Positions 1 through 7,327 of a stretch of DNA of 18,543 bases are shown here, in pieces. A program made the translations under genes and the position numbers. Within the stretch, counting starts at the first letter, position 1; the number at the start of each line of letters is the position of its first letter. A model generated the notes under the pieces. That model did not search any database. It was not told the DNA's origin and saw only the letters and a list, made by a program, of their open reading frames with translations. This stretch comes from an uncultured Clostridia bacterium. Its GTDB lineage: Bacteria; Bacillota; Clostridia; Christensenellales; DUVY01. Location of the stretch: the NCBI GenBank assembly GCA_937895465.1, contig CALAYY010000172.1, positions 1 through 18,543 on the forward strand, given 5' to 3'.

Positions 1-90
1 TGAATAAAGGTTAAACAAACATAATAAAAATATTATCCTCCGATTATTTGGTATATATTATATTTATTATGTTTGTTTAACCTTTATTCA
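1..90. repeat. 28-bp perfect inverted repeat with 34-nt loop
   Basis: Bases 1-28 are the exact reverse complement of bases 63-90, with a 34-base AT-rich loop (29-62) between them. The right arm contains the last codons and the TAA stop of spoIIIAG (77-90). Read on the minus strand, RNA from this stretch would fold into a very stable stem directly after the gene. No U-tract can be seen because the left arm begins at the first base of the window, so a terminator cannot be confirmed. An exact copy of coding sequence in inverted orientation that starts at the sequence edge is also typical of fold-back chimeras at contig ends. The repeat itself is certain; its nature is not. Confidence 0.9.
36..42 (-). 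promoter_or_regulatory. Shine-Dalgarno-like site without a usable gene
   Basis: On the minus strand this reads CGGAGGA, as strong a ribosome binding site as any in the window, about 34 bases after the spoIIIAG stop. This is where spoIIIAH would normally begin. The only ATG behind it (20-22, 13 bases away) opens a frame of three codons ending in TAA at 11-13, inside the inverted repeat. I infer that it is the original binding site of spoIIIAH, cut off from its gene by a rearrangement or an assembly error. Confidence 0.45.
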
Positions 91-910
91 TAGTTAGCAC
101 TTTTATTTGTTCTGTGCTGATATTGAGCAGCACGGATACAGCATTAATAATATCCAATTTTACTTTGACATCATCAGCTCCTTCCGCCACAATAAGTACC
201 CCTGTTACTTTTGGAGAAACTTCTTTCAAAATTAAAGGTATCTGCTCTCCTGAAACATATATAACTTGTGGGCTTGAGGTATTAGAATTGTTTTCATTAT
301 AACCGCCGTCCCCTCCGCTAGAAGTGTTTTTGGTTGAGCTTGTTATATAGGCTATTACCCTTTCAGGCGTACTTTCAAATGTTATCATTATGTCAACTTT
401 ACCTGCATTTTTTATACCTGATAACATTTTAGATAATTTTTTTTCTGTTTCAAGGCAATAATCATAAGCTGAAGAATAGTTATTATTTTTGTCTGTTTTA
501 TTATTTTTTGTAAGCCAAGATGCATTGGAAGTAAAATAAATCAATAAAATGATTGCAACAAAAGCTATGGCTATATAAATTTCAATATTCTTTATTTTCT
601 TTATTCTTGCCCAAAAATTGCTTTTTTTGTTAATATCCTTATCTTTTTTCTTGTCTTCAAAATTATCTTCAGTTAAAAATATTTTATCAGGTTTTTTGAG
701 GGTGTTTTCTACACTTTGCTTTTGTTCAGGCTTTATGTCCTGCAATTTTTCGTCTTCAATACAGTCTGATTTTGGCACATTAATGCTTTGTATTTTGTTG
801 CTTTTAATTTCTTTTTTATGAGGGTCTTCAATATTTAAAGATAATTTTTGAAAACTTTCTATTGGTTTTACCCCCGAAACATACACCTGTCTTATGATTT
901 TCTCACCCAT
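77..910 (-). CDS. spoIIIAG: Stage III sporulation protein AG
   Basis: SpoIIIAG forms an oligomeric ring in the A-Q channel that links mother cell and forespore. The 277-residue protein has a charged Lys/Asp/Glu-rich cytoplasmic region (about 1-108), one membrane helix (about 111-127) and an extracytoplasmic ring-building domain (about 148-277), interrupted by a Gly/Asn/Ser-rich loop near 193-214. Position as seventh gene of the spoIIIA operon supports the name. A TTG at 916 is possible, but the ATG at 910 is better placed: a GGTG-type binding site lies 8 bases before it and sits almost against the TTG. The preceding gene ends at 903, so the two overlap by 8 bases. The cytoplasmic part is much longer than the roughly 25 residues I recall for Bacillus subtilis. 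The gene ends inside the inverted repeat, so its last codons could be affected if that is artefactual. Confidence 0.9.
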   Translation of the reverse strand: MGEKIIRQVYVSGVKPIESFQKLSLNIEDPHKKEIKSNKIQSINVPKSDCIEDEKLQDIKPEQKQSVENTLKKPDKIFLTEDNFEDKKKDKDINKKSNFWARIKKIKNIEIYIAIAFVAIILLIYFTSNASWLTKNNKTDKNNNYSSAYDYCLETEKKLSKMLSGIKNAGKVDIMITFESTPERVIAYITSSTKNTSSGGDGGYNENNSNTSSPQVIYVSGEQIPLILKEVSPKVTGVLIVAEGADDVKVKLDIINAVSVLLNISTEQIKVLTMNKG

Positions 911-1382
911 AAACAATCACCGCTATATCTTCATCATTTAGATACCCTTTTATTTTTTCTTTTATCTTATCAAACGTTTTAGAATCCTTTTTTATATCGC
1001 ATCTAGAAACATTTACACTTACCGCCCTAACCTTTAATACATTGTTATCTATTATTGCAGTAAGCTTAATTTGAACATCATTAATCCCGTCCATGCTCAA
1101 TTTGTTTTCAATCGAATCTTCTAAAACAGCTAATTGTTGTAAATTTACATTATCAACTATCCTTTTATCAGCCTGAATATCTTTACCGCTAAACAGTTCT
1201 GTATAATCCCATTTTTTATTAAGTAATCCAGGCAAAGGTGAGAGTATTATAAAAAGAGTTATTATAGACATAATGCTTTTAATATATTTTTTGGTGCTGC
1301 CTTCAGGCATTATAATGTCAACCAAAACCCCCAAACCCGCCGCTCCGATAATACTCATAACCCATTTCGAAACCAGATTCAT
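903..1382 (-). CDS. spoIIIAF: Stage III sporulation protein AF
   Basis: SpoIIIAF is a membrane component of the SpoIIIA-SpoIIQ complex with an extracytoplasmic ring-building type domain. The protein has two hydrophobic segments near the N terminus (about 6-25 and 32-50) followed by a soluble domain of about 100 residues. The frame can be opened to a TTG at 1415, but that would overlap spoIIIAE by 28 bases and has no clear ribosome binding site. The ATG at 1382 has a GGGGG tract 8 bases upstream and lies 5 bases after the spoIIIAE stop, giving 159 residues. This is shorter than the roughly 200 residues of the Bacillus homologue. Identity rests on the membrane topology and the operon position between AE and AG. 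Confidence 0.88.
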   Translation of the reverse strand: MNLVSKWVMSIIGAAGLGVLVDIIMPEGSTKKYIKSIMSIITLFIILSPLPGLLNKKWDYTELFSGKDIQADKRIVDNVNLQQLAVLEDSIENKLSMDGINDVQIKLTAIIDNNVLKVRAVSVNVSRCDIKKDSKTFDKIKEKIKGYLNDEDIAVIVYG

Positions 1383-1387
1383 GTGTA

Positions 1388-2602
1388 TTACCCCCATATA
1401 TAGTTGCCGGTACAAACAACCAAAAGCAGCATGATAAAATACATAAATGCAACGCTCAAAATTATTACTATTAGCATAGATAGACTTTTTGCCGCCTCCC
1501 CAACAAAGTTAGAAAAGCCTTCTGGTGCCAACGGCTCCAAGATAGCTGCAGTAAGCTTGAGAGTAAGCATCAAAACAATAATCTTAATCAAAGGTGCCAA
1601 AATTGTTGAAGCCAATAAAAACAGTCCTGCAACACCCACTGCATTTTTTATTAGTACGCTGCCTGCCATTATTAGATTAAAACCGTCTGAAAGATATCCT
1701 CCAATTATAGGTATATAATGACTTATTGCAAATTTTGCGGTTTTTATTGAAACACCGTCATGAACAGAAGCCGTTATGCCTTGAATTGACATAAAAGCGG
1801 TAAACACTGTAAAGATTATCCCTATCAGCCACTTTGATAAGCTTGAAGTAAATGAAGTGAATTTTTTCATTTTTATTGTAGGAGATAAATTGCCAATAAT
1901 GTTAAATATATATCCAAAAATAAATAGCGGCAATATAATATTGACCATTATCTGACTTACAACCAAAGATAGGATACTAACCATTGGCTGATAAACGGCA
2001 GCAGATGTTGTGCCGCCTATTGCCGTTAAAACGCCTAAAATTATAGGAAAAATCAAATTGATTTGGGTTTGCATGGCTATAACTGTGTTTTTAGTTAATG
2101 TTACAAGATAAAAAGCTGTAACTGAAACTGCCAAAATTACTGCTCCATAACACGCAAAATATATTATATTACCTGTACCCTTATTAGAATTATTAAATTG
2201 CAAATTACTTAAAATTGAACATAATGTCGCTATACCCACAACCGTGGCAAGTACAGGCAAAAATGAAGTTATATCTCCCAAAATAAGATACATTATTGCC
2301 CTAAATACATTACTGCTGTTATATTCGCCGTTAAGCAGCTGTCTTACCCTGTCAAGAAAACCAGAACCTCCAAACAATTCTTTTTCTTCGCTGTCTAATG
2401 AATTGATTATCTGTTCAAGTCCCCAAAAGTCCATATTATTTAGCTGTTCTTCTATTGAATCTTGGAGCTTTTTTTGGGCTTCTTCTTTTGTCATATCTTC
2501 TGCACGAACAAAGCATGGGCTTAGGCTTGTCCAAATAATTAAAAAAAGCAAAGCCAATATTAAGATTATTTTTATTTTGCTAAAATTCCGTTCTTTTTTC
2601 AT
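1388..2602 (-). CDS. spoIIIAE: Stage III sporulation protein AE
   Basis: SpoIIIAE is the large polytopic membrane protein of the SpoIIIA apparatus, needed for late sigma-G activity in the forespore. The 404-residue protein starts with a basic stretch and a hydrophobic signal-like segment (about 11-34, ending VRA-ED), followed by an acidic soluble stretch containing NNMDFWGLE. About seven hydrophobic helices fill residues 105-404. It starts at ATG 2602 within a TAATG overlap with the stop of spoIIIAD, which suggests translational coupling. Length and layout are normal for the family. The export-like N terminus is predicted only from its pattern. Confidence 0.95.
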   Translation of the reverse strand: MKKERNFSKIKIILILALLFLIIWTSLSPCFVRAEDMTKEEAQKKLQDSIEEQLNNMDFWGLEQIINSLDSEEKELFGGSGFLDRVRQLLNGEYNSSNVFRAIMYLILGDITSFLPVLATVVGIATLCSILSNLQFNNSNKGTGNIIYFACYGAVILAVSVTAFYLVTLTKNTVIAMQTQINLIFPIILGVLTAIGGTTSAAVYQPMVSILSLVVSQIMVNIILPLFIFGYIFNIIGNLSPTIKMKKFTSFTSSLSKWLIGIIFTVFTAFMSIQGITASVHDGVSIKTAKFAISHYIPIIGGYLSDGFNLIMAGSVLIKNAVGVAGLFLLASTILAPLIKIIVLMLTLKLTAAILEPLAPEGFSNFVGEAAKSLSMLIVIILSVAFMYFIMLLLVVCTGNYIWG

Positions 2603-2988
2603 TATGGTATTATTGCTATTATAAGTTCTATAAGTGCGGTAATTATAGGAAGACTCAAAAACATTATTATAACTTTTCCTCCAAACAACACCTTGTCCGA
2701 CATACTTTTTGCTCCCATATCTTCACAGATTCCAGCAGAAAATTCTGTTAAATATCCAACTCCAATTATTTTTAAGACACTTGCAATAATTTTGGTATCT
2801 AGACCAGTCTTTTGGGCAAGACCGTTAATAGTAGAGATAATTTCAACAAGCATATCAATCACCATCATAAAGACAACAACAGAACCTGCCAGCAAAACCA
2901 AATAAGCTATTTCAGGCTTTGTATCCTTTAACAGTGAATATACAACGGCTGAAGTAAGACCAATGGCAATTATCTTTATTAAGTCCAT
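2602..2988 (-). CDS. spoIIIAD: Stage III sporulation protein AD
   Basis: This is a small, strongly hydrophobic protein of 128 residues with three to four predicted membrane helices. It matches SpoIIIAD in length, in its TGLDTKIIASVLKIIGVGYL-type core and in position. SpoIIIAC and SpoIIIAD are related small membrane proteins of the mother-cell part of the A-Q channel. The ATG at 2988 lies inside the end of spoIIIAC (10-base overlap), and the stop codon shares its A with the start of spoIIIAE. Both overlaps indicate coupled translation. Confidence 0.95.
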   Translation of the reverse strand: MDLIKIIAIGLTSAVVYSLLKDTKPEIAYLVLLAGSVVVFMMVIDMLVEIISTINGLAQKTGLDTKIIASVLKIIGVGYLTEFSAGICEDMGAKSMSDKVLFGGKVIIMFLSLPIITALIELIIAIIP

Positions 2989-3206
2989 ATTGTCTTATAG
3001 ACCTTATAAAGATTAAATAGTTGTTTTACCGCATCAAAAAGCTGACTAATCATATTGATAACCATGAGTAATACTATGATAAGTCCTGCCAAAGTTACCA
3101 ATGTGGCAATCTCATCTTTATCAGATTTTTTTAATATTTGTGTCACTACCGCCGTCAAAATTCCTATTGCCGCTATTCTAAATATTATTTCTATACCTAT
3201 TTGCAT
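2979..3206 (-). CDS. spoIIIAC: Stage III sporulation protein AC
   Basis: This 75-residue protein has two membrane helices separated by a short charged turn (KKSDKDEIATL). It is a typical SpoIIIAC and is visibly similar to the first half of the next gene product, SpoIIIAD. The start is ATG 3206 with an AAGGAAAAG-type ribosome binding site just before it, 17 bases after the stop of spoIIIAB. The short C-terminal tail (KVYKTIWT) is encoded in the overlap with spoIIIAD. Confidence 0.94.
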   Translation of the reverse strand: MQIGIEIIFRIAAIGILTAVVTQILKKSDKDEIATLVTLAGLIIVLLMVINMISQLFDAVKQLFNLYKVYKTIWT

Positions 3207-3223
3207 AACTTTTCCTTAACTAT

Positions 3224-3727
3224 CTATAAAATTATTACTCCGATAGCAATGCCTCCCAAAACACCAAGTCTGAAATACAAGCCGCCGTACTTTTTGCATT
3301 CCTCTATTGCCGTGCCTTGTTTTATCAAAAAAGCTTCCTTAATACTCAAAATCCCGCCCCGCTGTGTAGATGAATCACTTTTTCCCAAAATATCCAGCAA
3401 TTGAATCAACAGCATATATTCCTCATCGTTTAACTGAATCTTTGGAATATAGTTAATTAGTGCGGTTCGGTTAATGTTTTTTTTGCTGTCCAAAAGCGTT
3501 GTATATCGTTCGATAATTGGTGATAGCATAGGAAAGGTCTGTAAGCGGTTTTTTAACATCTGCGACAATGTGGGCTGAAAATATGTAATGTCATTGATTA
3601 TACAGTCGCATAACCTGACCGCTTCATTAAGTAGCTTTTCTCTTTGTTTGTATTTTTGACTTTGTTTAAACCCCAAATATGCCCCTGCACAGCTAGCCAG
3701 TATAAAGCCAACAATCTTTATCCACAT
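3224..3727 (-). CDS. spoIIIAB: Stage III sporulation protein AB
   Basis: SpoIIIAB is a mother-cell membrane protein whose cytoplasmic helical domain resembles GspF-type secretion proteins. The 167-residue protein has an N-terminal hydrophobic segment (about 3-20), a long soluble helical region with the motif LCDCIINDITYFQPTLSQML typical of the family, and a hydrophobic C terminus (about 152-167). This is the known two-anchor topology. The ATG at 3727 has an AAGGAAAAG binding site and follows spoIIIAA by 11 bases. Together with the AA ATPase it is thought to form the secretion-like base of the channel. Confidence 0.94.
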   Translation of the reverse strand: MWIKIVGFILASCAGAYLGFKQSQKYKQREKLLNEAVRLCDCIINDITYFQPTLSQMLKNRLQTFPMLSPIIERYTTLLDSKKNINRTALINYIPKIQLNDEEYMLLIQLLDILGKSDSSTQRGGILSIKEAFLIKQGTAIEECKKYGGLYFRLGVLGGIAIGVIIL

Positions 3728-3738
3728 ATAACTTTTCC

Positions 3739-4656
3739 TTACGGCAAATACATGTTGTTAAAATTAGAATCATATATACCCTCATAAGTACCAGGCCCTT
3801 TTCTGTTAGACAGCACAACAAACCTTTCAAACAGCCTTTTTTTTAAAATGGTCTCAAAGCCTTGTTTGTTTATAAGATCCAAATGGTCGAAAGCATGAAC
3901 AGAAGCTATAATCTTTACACCGCATCCTGCGGCATATATAACCGCTTCCAAATCATTTTGAGTTGCAAGCTCATCAGTTATTATGATATCTGGTTTCATT
4001 GCTCGGATACCCTGTTCAAAACCGTATCTTTTGGTGCAGTTACTGATTACATCTGAAAATTCGCCTATATTGAGTTGAGGCAATCCGTTATAGCAAGAAG
4101 CTATCTCATATCTTTCGTCTATTATAAGCGTGTTAATTATCTTGTTTCCTTCTGACATCAACCTTGCCAAATCTCGTAAAAAAGTGGTTTTTCCTCCGCC
4201 AGGCGGAGAGATTATCAGAGTATTATATAAATTATCCTGAGCTACAAACGGGTAAGCTGTCAAAGCACAATCAATTACCTCATGAGGAATTCTGATAATA
4301 AGTGAAGTGAAATTCTTTACACTTTTTATAATGTCATCTTCTATGACAAGCTCGCCGCAAACACCTATCCTTATACCCCCAGTAACCGTAATATAAGAAT
4401 GTTTTAACTGGTTGTTAACGGCATACATCGAATAATCAGCCGCCTTATAAATAATAGCCTCCAGCATTTTTCGATCCGTTACTATGCTTCCGCCCTCACG
4501 TCCTCCTATTCCTTGAGGATTGAGGTAATAATATTTTCCCCCATAATTAACACTTACAGGTAATCCGCTTCTTATTCTGATTTCATAGACATAATCATAA
4601 TTTAATTTATTTTTTAATATATCTACAAGATATTCAGGCAGAATTTTATCAATCAT
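3739..4656 (-). CDS. spoIIIAA: Stage III sporulation ATPase SpoIIIAA
   Basis: SpoIIIAA is a cytoplasmic ATPase related to type II/IV secretion ATPases and is thought to power the A-Q channel in the mother cell. The 305-residue protein shows a Walker A motif (SPPGGGKTT, about 150-158), a Walker B-like LIIDER (about 177-182) and a second acidic motif, DIIITDELAT (about 223-232). The first Walker glycine is Ser, as I recall is usual in this family. The start is ATG 4656 with an AAGGAC binding site 7 bases upstream. It is the first gene of the spoIIIA operon, separated from efp by a terminator and an AT-rich promoter region. Confidence 0.96.
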   Translation of the reverse strand: MIDKILPEYLVDILKNKLNYDYVYEIRIRSGLPVSVNYGGKYYYLNPQGIGGREGGSIVTDRKMLEAIIYKAADYSMYAVNNQLKHSYITVTGGIRIGVCGELVIEDDIIKSVKNFTSLIIRIPHEVIDCALTAYPFVAQDNLYNTLIISPPGGGKTTFLRDLARLMSEGNKIINTLIIDERYEIASCYNGLPQLNIGEFSDVISNCTKRYGFEQGIRAMKPDIIITDELATQNDLEAVIYAAGCGVKIIASVHAFDHLDLINKQGFETILKKRLFERFVVLSNRKGPGTYEGIYDSNFNNMYLP

Positions 4657-4681
4657 AAACTTGTCCTTATTGATATCTCTA

Positions 4682-4712
4682 AATATATATTAATTTTTTA
4701 TAAAAAATATGA
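4682..4712 (-). promoter_or_regulatory. Possible sigma-E-type promoter of spoIIIA
   Basis: On the minus strand TCATATT (4706-4712) fits the -35 pattern described for Bacillus sigma-E (KMATATT). Sixteen bases on, TATATATT (4682-4689) matches about five of eight positions of the -10 pattern CATACAMT. It lies between the efp terminator and the spoIIIAA start, where a mother-cell promoter is expected because spoIIIA is sigma-E controlled in Bacillus. The region is so AT-rich that such matches arise easily, and the spacing is slightly long. Confidence 0.35.
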
Positions 4713-4732
4713 GTTTTTTGAAACTAAGCAAT

Positions 4733-4764
4733 AAAAAAAGACCCTGAATTTTTGTTCAGAGTCC
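4733..4764 (-). terminator. Rho-independent terminator after efp
   Basis: Read on the minus strand, a 9-bp stem (arms 4755-4763 and 4740-4748, one G-U pair, 6-base loop) is followed directly by seven T residues (4733-4739). It starts about 30 bases after the efp stop and separates the vegetative pepP-efp unit from the sporulation operon. Confidence 0.92.
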
Positions 4765-4792
4765 ATAGAAAATAGACATAAAAGCTTTTTAA

Positions 4793-5353
4793 TTATTTTA
4801 CTCTTTCCATGTATGTTCCATCACGGGTATCAACACGGATTTTGTCGCCTTGGTTAATAAATAAAGGCACCTGAATATTATATCCAGTTTCAAGGGTTGC
4901 GGGCTTGTTGCCGGCTTTTGAAGTGTCGCCTTGCACTCCCGGTTCGGTAAAAGTTATTTCAAGCTCAACAAAATTGGGCGGAATAACTGAAAAAGGCTGA
5001 CCCTTATAAAACTGAATAGTAACTAAGGTTTCTTCTTTTATGAAGTTTAATGCTTCTTCTACTTGATCGTGATTGAGCGGCAACTGCTCGTAAGTAGATG
5101 TATCCATAAAATAATACAACTGTCCGTCATTGTATGAATATTGCATTTCCTTGCGCTCTATAACCGCTATAGGAAATTTGTCTGTAGGATTGAATGTTGA
5201 TTCCAATAATTGTCCTGTTATAACATTCTTTATCTTGGTCCTTACAAAAGCCGAACCTTTACCAGGTTTTACATGCTGAAAATCTACAACCATATAAACC
5301 TTGCCGTCCATTTCAAAAGTGTTTCCTTTTCGGAACTCTCCTGCTGTTATCAT
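4793..5353 (-). CDS. efp: Elongation factor P
   Basis: EF-P binds between the P and E sites of stalled ribosomes and speeds peptide-bond formation at polyproline stretches. The protein is 186 residues, normal for the family, with three beta-barrel domains: a KOW-like N-terminal domain, a central domain from about 65, and a C-terminal OB fold ending in IRVDTRDGTYMERVK. The loop KPGKGSAF places Lys32 at the tip, the residue modified in many bacteria. No modification genes such as epmA or epmB lie in the window, so the modification state is unknown. The start is ATG 5353 after an AAGGAGG binding site, 15 bases behind the upstream peptidase gene. This pairing is conserved in Firmicutes. Confidence 0.98.
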   Translation of the reverse strand: MITAGEFRKGNTFEMDGKVYMVVDFQHVKPGKGSAFVRTKIKNVITGQLLESTFNPTDKFPIAVIERKEMQYSYNDGQLYYFMDTSTYEQLPLNHDQVEEALNFIKEETLVTIQFYKGQPFSVIPPNFVELEITFTEPGVQGDTSKAGNKPATLETGYNIQVPLFINQGDKIRVDTRDGTYMERVK

Positions 5354-5368
5354 TAAATTGTGTCCTCC

Positions 5369-6421
5369 TTAAATTTTCATATCTTTTGAAAAATTTGTGA
5401 GATTGATGTTGCCGTCTTTTTTGACAACAATCATATCTTCAATTCTAACTCCGCCCAAACCCTGTATATAAATACCTGGTTCAACCGTCACTACCATATT
5501 TTCTTTTAATACTGTTTTTGAACCTACGCCAAGCCTAGGATTTTCATGAATAAAAAGTCCGACAGAATGTCCTAATCCATGACCAAACTCTTTTCCGTAA
5601 CCGTTGGCTGTTATATACTCTCTTGCAAAAGAATCTGCCTCATGTCCTGTCATGCCTGCTTTAATGCTGGAAAGCGCATATTCCTGAGCTTTTTTTACTA
5701 TGTTATATATTTCTATAAGCTTCTTATCGGGCTCGCCCAAAGTAACAGTTCTTGTCATATCAGAGCAATAGCCCTTATATTTACAACCTATATCAAGCGT
5801 GATAAAATCATCCTTATCCAAACGATAATCTGAATAGCTGTGGTGGGGCTTATAAGTGTTAACGCCCATAGCTACAATAGGCTCAAAACTAAGTCCGTCT
5901 GCACCGTTTAGATACATATTATAAATAATCTCAGCACAAACATCTCTTTCACTCATTTTGGGTTTGATACGCTCTAAGGTTGCACATAAAGCCTTTTCGG
6001 TAATTTCCTGTGAAATCTTAATTAACTTGATTTCTTCTTCGGACTTGACCATACGGCAGGTATCAACAATATCTGAGCAAGGTATGAGTTCAAATCCATT
6101 AAGTGCTTCTTTTAGATTCTGAAATTCGGAATAGGTCAAGGACTGATCTTCAAATCCTACAGTTTTTGCTCCAAGGCTATGTAAAATAGCTTTTACAGTA
6201 TCATAAAATTCTGAATATTTTACAAACTTAAGTTCCCAACCGTTTAGAGCTTCTTTTGCAGCATATTCATATCTAAAGTCGGTAATATAATATTTAGCTT
6301 TTTTATTGAGAATTACACCGCCAAAAGATGTTCTCAATCCAGAGAAATACTGTCTGTTATCCTCATTAATTAAAAGATAGCAATCAATGATGTTATTAAA
6401 TAAGCTGTTAGTATTATCCAT
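5369..6421 (-). CDS. Xaa-Pro aminopeptidase family protein (M24)
   Basis: This is probably a cytoplasmic metallopeptidase that removes an N-terminal residue preceding proline. The 350-residue protein has a creatinase-like N-terminal domain (about 1-122) and a pita-bread catalytic domain (about 130-345). All five expected metal ligands are visible: Asp210 (TLDIG), Asp221 (SDMTR), His285 (GHGLGH), Glu314 (VEPG) and Glu328 (RIED). The length is typical of the short YqhT/PepQ-like group beside efp in Firmicutes. The start is ATG 6421 after an AGAGG binding site. The link with efp is conserved; a shared role in proline-rich peptides is an attractive inference but not shown. PepP versus PepQ specificity cannot be decided here. 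Confidence 0.93.
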   Translation of the reverse strand: MDNTNSLFNNIIDCYLLINEDNRQYFSGLRTSFGGVILNKKAKYYITDFRYEYAAKEALNGWELKFVKYSEFYDTVKAILHSLGAKTVGFEDQSLTYSEFQNLKEALNGFELIPCSDIVDTCRMVKSEEEIKLIKISQEITEKALCATLERIKPKMSERDVCAEIIYNMYLNGADGLSFEPIVAMGVNTYKPHHSYSDYRLDKDDFITLDIGCKYKGYCSDMTRTVTLGEPDKKLIEIYNIVKKAQEYALSSIKAGMTGHEADSFAREYITANGYGKEFGHGLGHSVGLFIHENPRLGVGSKTVLKENMVVTVEPGIYIQGLGGVRIEDMIVVKKDGNINLTNFSKDMKI

Positions 6422-6441
6422 TTTTTACCTCTAACTTTCTT

Positions 6442-6469
6442 ATTTTATCATAAAAATATTCTATATCAA
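6442..6469 (-). promoter_or_regulatory. Likely sigma-A promoter of the M24 peptidase-efp unit
   Basis: On the minus strand TTGATA (6464-6469) and TAAAAT (6442-6447) are separated by 16 bases, 20 bases before the peptidase start. The -35 hexamer overlaps the TGA stop of the preceding nfo-like gene. It would allow efp expression independent of the long rimP operon. No terminator is visible between the two units, so read-through is also possible. Confidence 0.55.
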
Positions 6470-7326
6470 AAGAGTTTTTCATATATTTGTTTCATTTCCA
6501 ATGAATCTTCCGCCATATTATCCGTTGATTCACAAATTATCACAGGCGACATTTTATATTCATACAAAACTTGTGCCAAAGGCTCAAAATCAGGCCCGTA
6601 AAAGCTTGCCTCTTCGTCAGTAAAATTAAGATGATGAATTTCGCCTGAGGCTCCGTATTTTATTTTGGAAAAATGTATATGAATATACGGTGCTTTCTTC
6701 TCGCCCAAAACACCAAAAACTATATCCATAATTCTTTTGAAATCATCTTTGGTCTTAAGATTGCCTTGCATATATGAATTAATATGTCCAAAATCCAGAC
6801 AAGGTATTAACATAGGATGCAAAGTGCATAAAGCACATATTTCCTCAACAGTTCCTATCTGGCTGTATTTGCCCATAGTTTCAGGGCACAAAATAAAAGA
6901 AGAACTAAGGTTTTTTTGCTCTATTATATTTAACAGTTCCTCCATTCTTTTATAAATACGCAATAATGCATCTTTACGCTCTGCGCCTGTAACTGTACCG
7001 CTGTGTATGACACATCTTGTACCGCCCAAAACTTTTAATTTTTCTAAGGTCTGTAAAACATAACCAAAAGAGTTCTGTGCCTTCTGATCATCGGGATTGG
7101 CAAGATTAATATAATATGGCGCATGAACACTTAGCTCTATGCCGTTTTCCTGCATTGCAGTCCCAATTTTTGAAGCCGTTTCATCGGACATTTTGACCCC
7201 GCGTCCAAAAGAATATTCAAAGGCATTAAGTCCCAAAACTTTTAACCATGCAGGAGCTTCAAAGGTATGTTTTAGCCCTGCTTCATAAAAACTCTTAGAA
7301 TTGCCTGAAGGTCCAAATCTTGTCAT
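6466..7326 (-). CDS. Endonuclease IV-like TIM-barrel protein
   Basis: The protein resembles the Nfo/AP-endonuclease 2 family, zinc-dependent TIM-barrel enzymes that cut DNA at abasic sites. Counting from the ATG at 7326 (286 residues), most of the family's metal ligands are visible: His68 (SVHAPYY), His108 (VIHSG), Glu149 (PETMG), Asp178 and His181 (LDFGH), His218 (IHIHFSK), His231 (EIHH) and Glu266 (ICES). The Asp two residues before the eighth ligand in E. coli Nfo appears here as Glu229. An ATG at 7335 is in frame, but its only GGAG site abuts it; the same site is 9 bases from the ATG at 7326. Its place at the end of the translation operon is unusual. An AP endonuclease is likely; a sugar-isomerase-like role is possible. 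Confidence 0.8.
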   Translation of the reverse strand: MTRFGPSGNSKSFYEAGLKHTFEAPAWLKVLGLNAFEYSFGRGVKMSDETASKIGTAMQENGIELSVHAPYYINLANPDDQKAQNSFGYVLQTLEKLKVLGGTRCVIHSGTVTGAERKDALLRIYKRMEELLNIIEQKNLSSSFILCPETMGKYSQIGTVEEICALCTLHPMLIPCLDFGHINSYMQGNLKTKDDFKRIMDIVFGVLGEKKAPYIHIHFSKIKYGASGEIHHLNFTDEEASFYGPDFEPLAQVLYEYKMSPVIICESTDNMAEDSLEMKQIYEKLF

Positions 7327-7327
7327 A

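Noticed and set aside
1383..1415. spoIIIAF start at TTG 1415
   Set aside because: It would overlap spoIIIAE by 28 bases without a clear binding site. The ATG at 1382 has a GGGGG tract 8 bases upstream and starts the conserved sequence.
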